Assembly (NCBI RefSeq): GCF_902859625.1
Contig: NZ_CADIJX010000007.1
Span: 62,001 to 126,000 of the forward strand
From: Achromobacter pestifer
GTDB lineage: Bacteria; Pseudomonadota; Gammaproteobacteria; Burkholderiales; Burkholderiaceae_B
Direction of reading: 5' to 3'
Length of the DNA: 64,000 nt
Part shown: positions 52,397 through 60,324 of the stretch, one piece after another
How positions within the stretch are numbered: position 1 is the stretch's first letter
How the letters are laid out: every line of letters starts with the position of its first letter
Position numbers and translations under genes: made by a program
The notes under the pieces: generated by a model
Told to the model about the DNA's origin: nothing
Database searches by the model: none
Seen by the model: the letters and a program-made list of their open reading frames with translations, nothing else

Positions 52397-53269
52397 TTAC
52401 ACCTTCTTGATCGCGGTCTTGCCGAACAGGCCGGCGGGCTTGAAGGTCAGAACGAGCAGCAGCAACACCAGTCCCGGCACGTCTTTGTACCCCGTTGAAA
52501 GATAGAAACCGGTGGTCGTTTCGGCGATCCCCAGGATCAACCCGCCCACCACGACGCCCATCCCGCTTGATAGGCCGCCAATGATCGCCACGGCAAATGC
52601 CTTCAGGCCCAGGACCGCGCCCATGGTGGCGCCGGTCAATGTCAGCGGCGCCACCAGCACGCCGGCGAAGGCGGCGGTCAACGACGACAGCGCATACGAG
52701 AAGGTGATCACCATGCCGGTATTGATGCCCATCAGGCCGGCGGCGTCGCGATCGTCGGACGTGGCAACGAAGGCCTTGCCATGGATGGACTTGCGATTGA
52801 AGATTTCCACCAGGATCATCATGCCCAGTGCGCCGAACACCACCAGCAGCTCCATCGGCAGCACGTTGGCGCCCAGCACCTGGATCGGCGCTTCGGGCAG
52901 CGGCGAGGGAAAGCGCAGGTCGTCACGGCCCCAGATGTTCTCGGCTACGTTCTTGAAGATGATGCCCAATGCGATGGTGGCCATGATCCAGCCGAATTCC
53001 GACCGTGTCTTGATGGCCGGCCGCACGCCGACGCGCTCAACCAGCGCACCCTGCGCAAAGCCAAAAATGCAGACGATGGGGATCATGACCCAGTAGTTCA
53101 CGCCCAGGCCGACCAACGTCAATCCGACCAGCGCGCCCAGCATCAGGGCTTCACCCTGACCGAAATTCAGCGTGCCGGATGTGGCGAATGTGAGCTGGTA
53201 TCCGAACGCGATGACGGCATAGATCATGCCTAGCGCGATACCGCTATAGATAAGCTGTAGAAGAATCAT
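52397..53269 (-). CDS. LivH-like ABC transporter permease
   Basis: 290 residues, beginning MILLQLIYSGIALGMIYAVIAFGYQLTFATSGTLNFGQG, the LivH hallmark. About eight helices; HGKAFVATSDDRDAAGLMGINTG is the cytoplasmic coupling segment and GGLSSGMGVVVGGLILGIAE follows. Partner of the fused LivM-LivG protein. Confidence 0.94.
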   Translation of the reverse strand: MILLQLIYSGIALGMIYAVIAFGYQLTFATSGTLNFGQGEALMLGALVGLTLVGLGVNYWVMIPIVCIFGFAQGALVERVGVRPAIKTRSEFGWIMATIALGIIFKNVAENIWGRDDLRFPSPLPEAPIQVLGANVLPMELLVVFGALGMMILVEIFNRKSIHGKAFVATSDDRDAAGLMGINTGMVITFSYALSSLTAAFAGVLVAPLTLTGATMGAVLGLKAFAVAIIGGLSSGMGVVVGGLILGIAETTTGFYLSTGYKDVPGLVLLLLVLTFKPAGLFGKTAIKKV

Positions 53270-53342
53270 GGTGTGTGTCTTGAGGCGCTGTGTTCCGTCC
53301 CAACCCCCTTGGGCAGAACGCTGTTTTCAGGCGGCTGCATGC

Positions 53343-53391
53343 CCCGCGCCCAGGGCCGGGCGCGGGCGGCGGCGGCCGGGAAGCCGCCGCC
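53343..53391 (-). terminator. Tandem hairpins between binding protein and permease genes
   Basis: Two consecutive perfect 9-bp stems: CCCGCGCCC (53343-53351) / GGGCGCGGG (53358-53366) and GGCGGCGGC (53368-53376) / GCCGCCGCC (53383-53391). There is no long T-run. In transporter operons such structures often stabilise the binding-protein mRNA and lower readthrough into the permease genes. Confidence 0.6.
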
Positions 53392-53408
53392 TTCCTGCTT
53401 GTCCAGAT

Positions 53409-54572
53409 TTAGTTGGCCTTGACGACGCGGCCGCCCTTGACCTCGCCGATGACCACTTCCTTGGCGGTGATCGCGTCGTGGTTGTCGTGGGAGAACGGCT
53501 TGTTGTAGGTCATGACCACGCCTTCGACGGGCGTTTGCAGGCTTTCCAGCGCCTCGCGCACCTTCGGGCCATCCGTCGAGTTGGCTTGCTTGATGGCGGC
53601 GGCCAGCAAGAAGATCGAGTCGTAGCCCTGGGCTGCCGACACCGGCGAATCGATGCGGTTGTTCTTGGGCTTGAACTTGGCCAGGTAGGCGTCGATGAAT
53701 GCCTTGCGCTTGGGCGTGTCCGGGTCCTGGATGAAGGTCTGCGGCATGCGCGCGCCTTCGCCATTGGCGCCCGAGTTGTCGATGTAGTTGGCCATGGACA
53801 GGGTCCAGCTGCCGATGATCGGCACCTTCCAGCCCAACTTGGTCATGCCGTTGGCAATCTGCGCCAGCTCAGGGCCGATGCCGTAGGTCAGCACGGCCTC
53901 GGCGCCAGCGGATTTGGCCTTCAACAGCTGGGCCGTCATGTCGACGTCCTTGATGTTGAATTTTTCGACGGCCACGGCCTTGATGCCCTTGGTGGCCAGG
54001 GCTTTCTCCAGATCCTCGCGGCCAAGCTGGCCGTAGTTGGTGGAGTCGGCCAGGATCGCCACTTTCTTGAAGCCGCGGCGGGTGATCGCTTCCTCCACGA
54101 TCATCGGGGCCTGGATGCTGTCGTGCGCCGCATTGCGGAACACGTAGTTGTCGGGGAATTCAGGCGCTTGGAACTGGTGCGTGATCACGCTGCCCGTGGC
54201 GACGTTGTTGAAGACGGGGATCTTGGCGTCTTGATAGAAGCGCTGCGAGGCGAGCGCCACGCCCGTATTGATGTAGCCGACCGTGGCCGTCACCTGTTCC
54301 TTGTTGATCAGTTCCTGGGCGATTTGCACGCCGCGTTCGTTCTTGGCTTCGTCGTCGCGTTCGACGGCCACCAGTTGGCGGCCCAATACACCGCCGCTCT
54401 TGTTGATTTCCTCAATCGCCAGCCGTACACCGTCGCGCATGCTGACGCCCATGGATGAGGACCCGCCCGTGTAGGGGCCGGCCACACCGATCTTGATGGG
54501 GTCGGCGGCGTAAGACGCAGCCGATGCGGCAAATGCAAGGGTTCCTGCTAGCAGCTTCAAACGAAAATCCAT
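53409..54572 (-). CDS. Branched-chain amino-acid-type periplasmic binding protein
   Basis: 387 residues with a signal peptide (LLAGTLAFAASAASYAADP) and the LivJ/K fold: IKIGVAGPYTGGSSSMGVSMRDGVRLAIEEIN, VVEDDEAKN-like acidic segment (AVERDDEAKNERG), VTATVGYINTGVALA and VSAAQGYDSIFLLA. Binds an amino acid or a related carboxylate in the periplasm. First gene of the operon with LivH, LivM-LivG and LivF; hairpins follow it. Confidence 0.94.
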   Translation of the reverse strand: MDFRLKLLAGTLAFAASAASYAADPIKIGVAGPYTGGSSSMGVSMRDGVRLAIEEINKSGGVLGRQLVAVERDDEAKNERGVQIAQELINKEQVTATVGYINTGVALASQRFYQDAKIPVFNNVATGSVITHQFQAPEFPDNYVFRNAAHDSIQAPMIVEEAITRRGFKKVAILADSTNYGQLGREDLEKALATKGIKAVAVEKFNIKDVDMTAQLLKAKSAGAEAVLTYGIGPELAQIANGMTKLGWKVPIIGSWTLSMANYIDNSGANGEGARMPQTFIQDPDTPKRKAFIDAYLAKFKPKNNRIDSPVSAAQGYDSIFLLAAAIKQANSTDGPKVREALESLQTPVEGVVMTYNKPFSHDNHDAITAKEVVIGEVKGGRVVKAN

Positions 54573-54907
54573 GGATGTCTCCGTTGTAATAATTAGTGAA
54601 CTGCGTGGAAAACCGTGTGCCGGCGCTGATCGGCGGGTGGAACGTATTGCGGCGCTCTCCTGTATTGCGTGTTGTGACTGTCTGCTTAATCGCTTACGCG
54701 AATCTGACCCGGCAGGGTTTTTCCGCGTAAATACCTAGTACGCCCGCAAGGGGTGTTGGCCTGGCGTTGCGATGCAGCAATGGGTGGCGCGTTGCGGGCG
54801 CGCAGGCGAAGTGCGGATGCGCGCGGCGGGTGGATGCCACGTTGGGCGCATCCTAGCCAGCGCCGGGCGGCGCTGCGCGGAAATTCATTCCGCCCTGGAC
54901 TGGAAAT
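54573..54907. other. Promoter-bearing intergenic region
   Basis: About 335 bases between the LysR gene stop and the binding-protein start, both on the minus strand. It must carry the ABC operon promoter. I see no gene, and no operator palindrome that I would defend. Confidence 0.4.
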
Positions 54908-55849
54908 TTATTCCTGACGGCCCCGCAGGCCCCGTGGCCATTGGGATGCCTGTTTGCACACGTCTTCAAGCCATAGGGAAAACGCTTGGACTGTAGCGCC
55001 AGGCGGGCGCGAGGTTTCGGTGCATAGGTAGTACTGGGATTCGCCGGGCGTGTCGATGCCCAGCACGCGCACCAATTTGCCCTCGTCCAGCCATTCGGCG
55101 GCGAGAGTCCGGCGCGTCAGGGCGAGGCCCTGGCCGGCGCGCGCCGCCGCCAGCATCATGCCCAGGTCCACCAGCCACACCCCGCGCGAGGGTTCGGGCC
55201 AGTCCAGGCCGGCTGCGGCCAGCCAGGGGCGCCATGGCTCCATCGGGCAGCGCAGCAGGTCGGCGCGAGCCAGGTCTTCGGGGCGGAGAAAGGGGCCATG
55301 TTCGGCCAGATATTCGGGCGAGCACACGGCAAACGCGGGATCGTGCGTCAGTTGCCGCGCGTGCAGGCCGGGATACTTGCCACTGCCGAAGCGTACCCAC
55401 ACATCGGCGTTGGGCGGCATGATGTCCAGATACGGAATGGACAGCATGATTTCCAGTTCGACATCGGGATGCGCGGCGGTGAAACCGGGCAGGTAGGGGA
55501 TCAGCACCTGGCGGGCGAATGTGGGAGTGGAGACCACGCGCAGCGGTTCGGGCTTGGGTTCGCCGCGTTTATGCAGCGAAGCGTCCGACAGCAGATCCAG
55601 CGCGGTGCGGACCTGATTCAGGTAGTCCCTGCCGGCGGCGCTCAAGGTCGCGCCGCGGCTGCTGCGGATGAAAAGGGAAACGTCCAGCAGGGCTTCCAGC
55701 GCGGCGATGCGCTTGCCGATGGCACTGGCGGTAACGAAGAGCTCTTCGCTGGCGCGCTCAAATGAGCCCAACCGGGCTGCCGCTTCAAAAGCCTGGATGG
55801 CGGCCAGCGGGGGCAGCCGCACGTCTTTGGAGGGGGAAGGTCCGCGCAT
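54908..55849 (-). CDS. LysR-family regulator, GcvA-like
   Basis: 313 residues. N-terminal helix-turn-helix LPPLAAIQAFEAAARLGSFERASEELFVTASAIGKRIAALEALLDVSLF, then a substrate-binding domain with LEIMLSIPYLDIMPPNADVWVRFG. The sequence resembles the GcvA/AmpR branch. It lies upstream of the second ABC operon on the same strand and could regulate it, which is only positional evidence. ATG 55849. Confidence 0.9.
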   Translation of the reverse strand: MRGPSPSKDVRLPPLAAIQAFEAAARLGSFERASEELFVTASAIGKRIAALEALLDVSLFIRSSRGATLSAAGRDYLNQVRTALDLLSDASLHKRGEPKPEPLRVVSTPTFARQVLIPYLPGFTAAHPDVELEIMLSIPYLDIMPPNADVWVRFGSGKYPGLHARQLTHDPAFAVCSPEYLAEHGPFLRPEDLARADLLRCPMEPWRPWLAAAGLDWPEPSRGVWLVDLGMMLAAARAGQGLALTRRTLAAEWLDEGKLVRVLGIDTPGESQYYLCTETSRPPGATVQAFSLWLEDVCKQASQWPRGLRGRQE

Positions 55850-55901
55850 GATCGTCTGGCGGGCCGGCCGTGCGCCCGACGAAAGAGTGGCAACGGGGGG
55901 A

Positions 55902-56216
55902 TTATAAAAGTGATGGGCCGGGAAGACCGTCCCCGTATTCCCTGAGTACTTGCGCGATGACCACCCGATAGCCGTCCAGCCATTGGGCCTGGGCCGCCTT
56001 GGCTTGTCTATGCGCGGGATGCTGGATCAGCATCTCCAGCGCCTCGAGCGTGTCCCAGTAGTAGACATTGGCGAACAATCCCCGCGCGGTGTCCTCCCAG
56101 GCTTCTTCGCCCCGATAGCCGGGCAGCGCGCGGGCGGCCTCGGCGATGATCTGGTCCAACCGATGGAATTCATCATCGAACTGCTTCTTGGCGAAGATGA
56201 AGGTGGACGTATAGAT
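55902..56216 (-). CDS. Antibiotic-biosynthesis-monooxygenase-fold protein with apparent ATC start
   Basis: 104 residues: (I/M)YTSTFIFAKKQFDDEFHRL, then GYRGEEAWEDTARGLFANVYYWDTLEALEML and HRQAKAAQAQWLDGYRVV, the pattern of small ferredoxin-like ABM/NIPSNAP-type proteins that I remember as starting MYTSTFIFAK. The corresponding codon here is ATC (56216-56214), with GGGAG seven bases upstream. No ATG, GTG or TTG occurs in frame between that point and well inside argO. Either ATC initiates or the gene lost its start. Function unknown. Confidence 0.65.
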   Translation of the reverse strand: MYTSTFIFAKKQFDDEFHRLDQIIAEAARALPGYRGEEAWEDTARGLFANVYYWDTLEALEMLIQHPAHRQAKAAQAQWLDGYRVVIAQVLREYGDGLPGPSLL

Positions 56217-56251
56217 GGCGGGGCTCCCGAGGAAAGTGGGCGATGCGAGGC

Positions 56252-56884
56252 TTACACGCCCTTGATCGCCAGGCTGATCGCCAGGCCAGCCATGACCACG
56301 GCAATGACGCCATCCAGAATACGCCAGGCCGACGCACTGGCGAAGAAGCGGGCGAACAGGCGCGAACCGATGCCCAGCACGGCCAGCCACAACAGGCTGG
56401 CGGTGAATGCACCGGCGGCAAATGCCATGCGGGCATCGTCGAAACCGTGCGCCAGCGAGCCCACCACCACCATGTCCAGCCAGAAATGGGGGTTCAGCAG
56501 TGAGAAGCCCAGCGCGCCCAGCATGGCGGCGCGACGCGACGGCACGACGTCGCGGGCGGCAGCCAGGCCACCCGTGGCGGTCCAGGCGCGACGGGCCGAT
56601 TGCAGCGCGTACCACGACAGGAAGACCACGCCGAACCACAGCACGGCGGTCGTCAGCCAGGGGAACCACGCCGTCAGCGCCTGCAATCCGGACACGCTGG
56701 CGAAGATGAACACGGCGTCGATCAAGGCGCAGATGGCGACCACGCTGAGCAGATGCGCGCGCATCAGGCCCTGGCGCAGGATGAAGGCGCTCTGGGCGCC
56801 CACGACGGCGAACAAACCCAGCCCGGTGGCGGTCCCGCTGGCCCAGGCGGTCAGGAAGAGGGGGGATGACAAGGTGGAGAACAT
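56252..56884 (-). CDS. argO: LysE/ArgO-type amino acid exporter
   Basis: 210 residues, six predicted helices, from ATG 56884 (MFSTLSSPLFLTAWASG). Family features: LGLFAVVGAQSAFILRQGLMR, FASVSGLQAL, LGFSLLNPHFWLDMVVVG. Exports arginine or lysine. Divergent from an ArgP-type LysR activator, the classical argP-argO arrangement, across a 148-base gap with a palindrome. Confidence 0.93.
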   Translation of the reverse strand: MFSTLSSPLFLTAWASGTATGLGLFAVVGAQSAFILRQGLMRAHLLSVVAICALIDAVFIFASVSGLQALTAWFPWLTTAVLWFGVVFLSWYALQSARRAWTATGGLAAARDVVPSRRAAMLGALGFSLLNPHFWLDMVVVGSLAHGFDDARMAFAAGAFTASLLWLAVLGIGSRLFARFFASASAWRILDGVIAVVMAGLAISLAIKGV

Positions 56885-56974
56885 GATGCGAATACCTGTA
56901 ACTGCAACGCCTGTGGCGGCGTTTTGATGGTGGTGCCGGATGCATTGCGCAGTCCGGTAATAGTGTATTTTCGC

Positions 56975-56986
56975 TTGCATATGCAA
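56975..56986. promoter_or_regulatory. Palindrome in the argO-argP divergent region
   Basis: TTGCATATGCAA is a perfect 12-bp palindrome, flanked by a further GTATTT / AAATAC pair at a few bases distance. Lying between argO and its ArgP-type activator, it is the best candidate for the regulator's binding site. Confidence 0.6.
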
Positions 56987-57032
56987 TGAAATACAGCTAA
57001 TTTTCCTTCACTATATTAAGTAAAACTAATCC

Positions 57033-57932
57033 ATGAAACTCGATCACGGCAACCTGCGAGCGTTGGCCGCCGTTGTGCGCGAAGGCAGTTTTGAGCGCGC
57101 CGCGCTATCCCTTAGCGTGACGCCGTCTGCCGTGTCGCAGCGGATCAAGGCGCTTGAAGACCGGATGGGCCGCTTGCTGGTCCAGCGCACCGTGCCGGCG
57201 GCCGCCACGGCGGACGGCCAGGTGCTGGTGCAATTGGCCGAACAGACGGCGCTGCTGGAGCACGACGCGCTGAACCGGTTGGGCGTGTCCGACGATGAGG
57301 TTCCCCACGCCAGCATCCCCATCGCCGTCAACCACGACAGCCTGGAAACCTGGTTCGTCGAGGCGGCCTTGCAGTTCTCGGCCCGCACGCGGGCCACGCT
57401 GGACATGCTGTCCGAAGACCAGGATCACACCGCGGCCTTGTTGCGCAATGGATCGGTGCTGGGCGCCGTGACCACGCTGGCGGACCCTGTGCAGGGGTGC
57501 CGCATCCATGCGCTGGGCAGCATGCGCTACGTGGCCACCTGCACACCGGACTTCCATAAGCGCTACTTCGCGCACGGCGTGAACGCGCAGACGCTGGCGC
57601 AGGCGCCGGTGCTGGTGTTCAACCGCAAGGATGCCTTGCAGGCGCGCTTCGCGCACAAGATCTCGGATCCAGCACCTTGGCAGCCTCCCGTCTGGTGGGT
57701 GCCGTCCACGCGCGCCTTCGTGCAGGCCACGCTGGGCGGATTGGGCTGGACCATGAATCCGCTACCACTGGTTCAGGAACACCTTGATGCAGGTCAGTTG
57801 ATGCTGCTTCGAGGTCGTGCCTGGGAGGATGTGCCGCTGTACTGGCAGCATTGGCGAGTAAACTCCGAGGCGATGGAAGCCTTGACCGATTCGGTTCTGT
57901 CAGCCGCCCGCAGCTTGGTCCGGCGGCGTTAA
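57033..57932 (+). CDS. argP: ArgP/LysG-type LysR activator
   Basis: 299 residues: HTH in LRALAAVVREGSFERAALSLSVTPSAVSQRIKALEDRMG, effector domain with IPIAVNHDSLETWFVEAAL, a stretch characteristic of ArgP/LysG (IciA) proteins. Activates basic amino acid export in response to lysine or arginine. ATG 57033. The stop is 20 bases before the copper chaperone gene. Confidence 0.93.
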   Translation: MKLDHGNLRALAAVVREGSFERAALSLSVTPSAVSQRIKALEDRMGRLLVQRTVPAAATADGQVLVQLAEQTALLEHDALNRLGVSDDEVPHASIPIAVNHDSLETWFVEAALQFSARTRATLDMLSEDQDHTAALLRNGSVLGAVTTLADPVQGCRIHALGSMRYVATCTPDFHKRYFAHGVNAQTLAQAPVLVFNRKDALQARFAHKISDPAPWQPPVWWVPSTRAFVQATLGGLGWTMNPLPLVQEHLDAGQLMLLRGRAWEDVPLYWQHWRVNSEAMEALTDSVLSAARSLVRRR

Positions 57933-57951
57933 CCCACTAGGAGGACACCCC

Positions 57952-58443
57952 ATGAACATCCGCAAGTTCGCAGTCATTGCCGCCCTGGGCCTGTGTACGG
58001 CCGGTTCGGCTTGGGCGAAGGACTATAAGGTTGGCCAGATCGAAATCGACGATCTCTGGGTCCGCGCGTCGGCGCCGGGACAGGCCAATGGCGCGGGGTA
58101 TATGGATATCGACAACGATGCCAAGACCGCAGACCGCCTGCTGTCGGTGTCGTCGGATGCAGCCGAACGAGTCGAGCTGCATACCGTGCTGACCGAGAAC
58201 GGCGTATCGAAGATGCGCCAGGTCGAAGGCGGCATCGCGCTGCCTGCCGATACCGAGGTCAAGCTCAGCCCGGGCGGCTATCACGTCATGTTCATCAAGC
58301 TGAAGGCGCCGTTCGCCGACGGCGCGACGGTGCCTGCCACGCTGAAGTTTGAAAAGGCCGGGGAAGTCGCGGTGCAATTCAAGGTGAAGCCCGCCTCGCA
58401 CAATCCCGGCATGAGCCACGATCATGGCGCGATGAAGCACTGA
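57952..58443 (+). CDS. PCu(A)C periplasmic copper chaperone
   Basis: 163 residues with a signal peptide (FAVIAALGLCTAGSAWAKD). The Cu(I) motif H-M-x(10)-M-x(21)-H-x-M is represented by ERVELHTVLTENGVSKMRQ and GGYHVMFIKL; a His/Met-rich tail HNPGMSHDHGAMKH adds possible metal sites. Delivers copper to the CuA site of cytochrome oxidase. ATG 57952 with AGGAGG upstream; followed by a strong terminator. Confidence 0.93.
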   Translation: MNIRKFAVIAALGLCTAGSAWAKDYKVGQIEIDDLWVRASAPGQANGAGYMDIDNDAKTADRLLSVSSDAAERVELHTVLTENGVSKMRQVEGGIALPADTEVKLSPGGYHVMFIKLKAPFADGATVPATLKFEKAGEVAVQFKVKPASHNPGMSHDHGAMKH

Positions 58444-58472
58444 CCACGGTTTTCCCGCTTCGGCGGAAAATG

Positions 58473-58509
58473 AAAAAGGGCGGCCCGTTGTGTACGGGCC
58501 GCCCTTTTT
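58473..58509. terminator. Bidirectional terminator
   Basis: Perfect 16-bp stem: AAAAAGGGCGGCCCGT (58473-58488) / ACGGGCCGCCCTTTTT (58494-58509) with loop TGTGT. The A-run and T-run serve the convergent copper chaperone and gdhA transcripts. Confidence 0.95.
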
Positions 58510-58548
58510 GCGTTGCGCGCCTGCTTTTCAGGCTCGCGCGCAAGAGGA

Positions 58549-59895
58549 TCAGTACAGGCCTTGTTGGCGCATCGCGTCCGCCACCTTCACGAAGCCGGCG
58601 ATGTTGGCGCCGTCCAGGTAGTTGACGTATTCACGCTCGCTATGGCCGTGGCGCACGCAGTTTTCGTGGATGTCGCGCATGATGGCGTGCAGGCGCGCAT
58701 CGACTTCTTCGCGCGTCCAGGCCAGGCGTGCGGAGTTCTGCGCCATTTCCAGGCCCGAGACGGCCACGCCGCCGGCGTTGCTGGCCTTGCCCGGGGCATA
58801 CAGCACACGGGCTGCGATGAACGCCTTGGCGGCTTCCAGCGTGGCTGGCATGTTGGCGCCTTCCGCCACGCACAGCACGCCATTCTTGATCAGCGTTTGC
58901 GCGTCGGCCAGTTCCAGTTCGTTCTGGGTGGCGCACGGCAGCGCCACATCCACCGGCACGTGCCACGGACGCTTGCCGGCTTCGTACTTCAGGCCGAATT
59001 GCTGGGCATACGTGTCCAGGCGGCCGCGCAGGTCATTCTTGAGGTGCATCAGGGCAACCAGCTTTTCGTGCGTGAAGCCGGCTTCGTCCACCACGGTGCC
59101 GTTGGAATCCGAGATGGTGACGACCTTGGCGCCCAGCGACATGGCCTTCTCGATGGCATATTGCGCCACGTTGCCCGACCCCGAGACCGACACGCGCAGG
59201 CCGTCGAAGGACTTGCCGACGCGCTTGAGCATTTCTTCCGCGAAGTACACGGTGCCGTAGCCGGTGGCTTCGGGGCGGATCAGGCTGCCGCCGAAAGTCA
59301 GGCCCTTGCCCGTGAAGACGCTGGCGGTTGAATTCGACAGCTTTTTCATCATGCCGGCCATGAAGCCGACTTCGCGCGCGCCCACGCCGATATCGCCGGC
59401 CGGCACGTCAGTGTCCGGGCCCAGGTGGCGGTACAGCTCGATCATCAACGCTTGGCAGAAGCGCATGACTTCGGCGTCGGATTTGCCCTTGGGGTCGAAA
59501 TCCGAACCGCCCTTGCCGCCACCCATCGGCAAGGTGGTCAGCGAATTCTTCAGCGTTTGTTCAAATGCCAGAAACTTCAGGATGGACAGGTTCACCGAGG
59601 GGTGAAAGCGCATGCCGCCCTTGAACGGGCCGATCGCCGAACTGTGCTGGATGCGGAAAGCGCGGTTGACCTGGGCGCGGCCCCGATCATCGGTCCAGCA
59701 CACGCGGAACTGGATCACACGTTCCGGCTCCACCAGCCGCTCAAGCAGGGCGTGCTCTGCGTAGTGCGGATGCTTTTCGATGAAAGGCCACAGGCTCAGC
59801 ATCACCTCCTGGACGGCTTGCATGAATTCGGGCTGCTGCGGGTCGCGCGCGGCAACGCCACGCAGGAAGTCGTCCAGACTCTGCACGTTCAACAT
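58549..59895 (-). CDS. gdhA: NADP-specific glutamate dehydrogenase
   Basis: 448 residues, hexameric anabolic GDH: 2-oxoglutarate + NH4+ + NADPH to glutamate. MGGGKGGSDFDPKGKSD carries the catalytic Lys and substrate residues; SGSGNVAQYAIEKAM is the dinucleotide motif; PAGDIGVGAREVGFM and NSTASVFTGKGLTFGGSLIRPEATGYG are typical. ATG 59895 has GAGGAG upstream. The leader and promoter carry NtrC-like half-sites, which fits repression of the high-Km ammonia route when nitrogen is short. Confidence 0.96.
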   Translation of the reverse strand: MLNVQSLDDFLRGVAARDPQQPEFMQAVQEVMLSLWPFIEKHPHYAEHALLERLVEPERVIQFRVCWTDDRGRAQVNRAFRIQHSSAIGPFKGGMRFHPSVNLSILKFLAFEQTLKNSLTTLPMGGGKGGSDFDPKGKSDAEVMRFCQALMIELYRHLGPDTDVPAGDIGVGAREVGFMAGMMKKLSNSTASVFTGKGLTFGGSLIRPEATGYGTVYFAEEMLKRVGKSFDGLRVSVSGSGNVAQYAIEKAMSLGAKVVTISDSNGTVVDEAGFTHEKLVALMHLKNDLRGRLDTYAQQFGLKYEAGKRPWHVPVDVALPCATQNELELADAQTLIKNGVLCVAEGANMPATLEAAKAFIAARVLYAPGKASNAGGVAVSGLEMAQNSARLAWTREEVDARLHAIMRDIHENCVRHGHSEREYVNYLDGANIAGFVKVADAMRQQGLY

Positions 59896-59961
59896 GATCT
59901 CCTCGGGGGTGCTTCAAATAGGTGCGGAATGCGCTGTTTTGGGGCGCGAATTATTTATTCT

Positions 59962-59989
59962 GGTGCGTCATGCGCACCAGCTTGGTGCG
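59962..59989 (-). promoter_or_regulatory. NtrC-type half-site array upstream of gdhA
   Basis: Three half-sites at exact 11-base steps: GGTGCG (59962), CGCACC (59973), GGTGCG (59984). The last two form GCACC-N5-GGTGC, the core of the NtrC consensus. A minus-strand TACAAT (-10 candidate, 59997-59992) would place transcription start near 59985, inside the array, consistent with repression. Confidence 0.7.
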
Positions 59990-60324
59990 GAATTGTAGGG
60001 GTAAATTGTTGCTCTGCGCAAAGCCGGAAACCGCGCCATTGCATTGATATCAAAGTACTTTTTCTTATTGTTTATTAGGGACGCATTGTTGTTGGGAATG
60101 CGTATTTCCAAGGAGAAACATGCAAATTTTTGGGCTGATGCTTGAATTCCCTGGGGAAATTTATATGTCCCCATTTTACGATGGGGTTTTTCCAAGGAGG
60201 GAAACGAGGCATTGCCCAGGAAACACGGGCTTGTCGAGAGGGTCAGCGCCCCGCGGCGGCGGTTGTTCCCTTTTAATATGTCCCCAATAATTATTTGAGA
60301 ATTATCACCTGAATCCGAGCCTGA
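59990..60324. other. AT-rich repeat-bearing gap
   Basis: Low-GC stretch between the gdhA promoter and a LysE gene. Contains repeated TTTCCAAGGAG (near 60105 and 60187), repeated ATATGTCCCCA (near 60163 and 60276), TGGGGA/TCCCCA inverted pairs (60152 and 60168) and a plus-strand terminator-like hairpin at 60169-60191. It may encode a small RNA or be the remains of a mobile element. Confidence 0.4.
60120..60290 (+). other. Doubtful 56-codon ORF with a strong ribosome site
   Basis: ATG 60120 is preceded by AAGGAG at four bases; the frame encodes MQIFGLMLEFPGEIYMSPFY... and ends at TAA 60288. It overlaps a hairpin, CCCCAT (60169-60174) / ATGGGG (60181-60186) followed by TTTTT, that looks like an intrinsic terminator. 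ATATGTCCCCA and TTTCCAAGGAG are each repeated in the region, suggesting a decayed repeat rather than a conserved gene. Confidence 0.3.
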
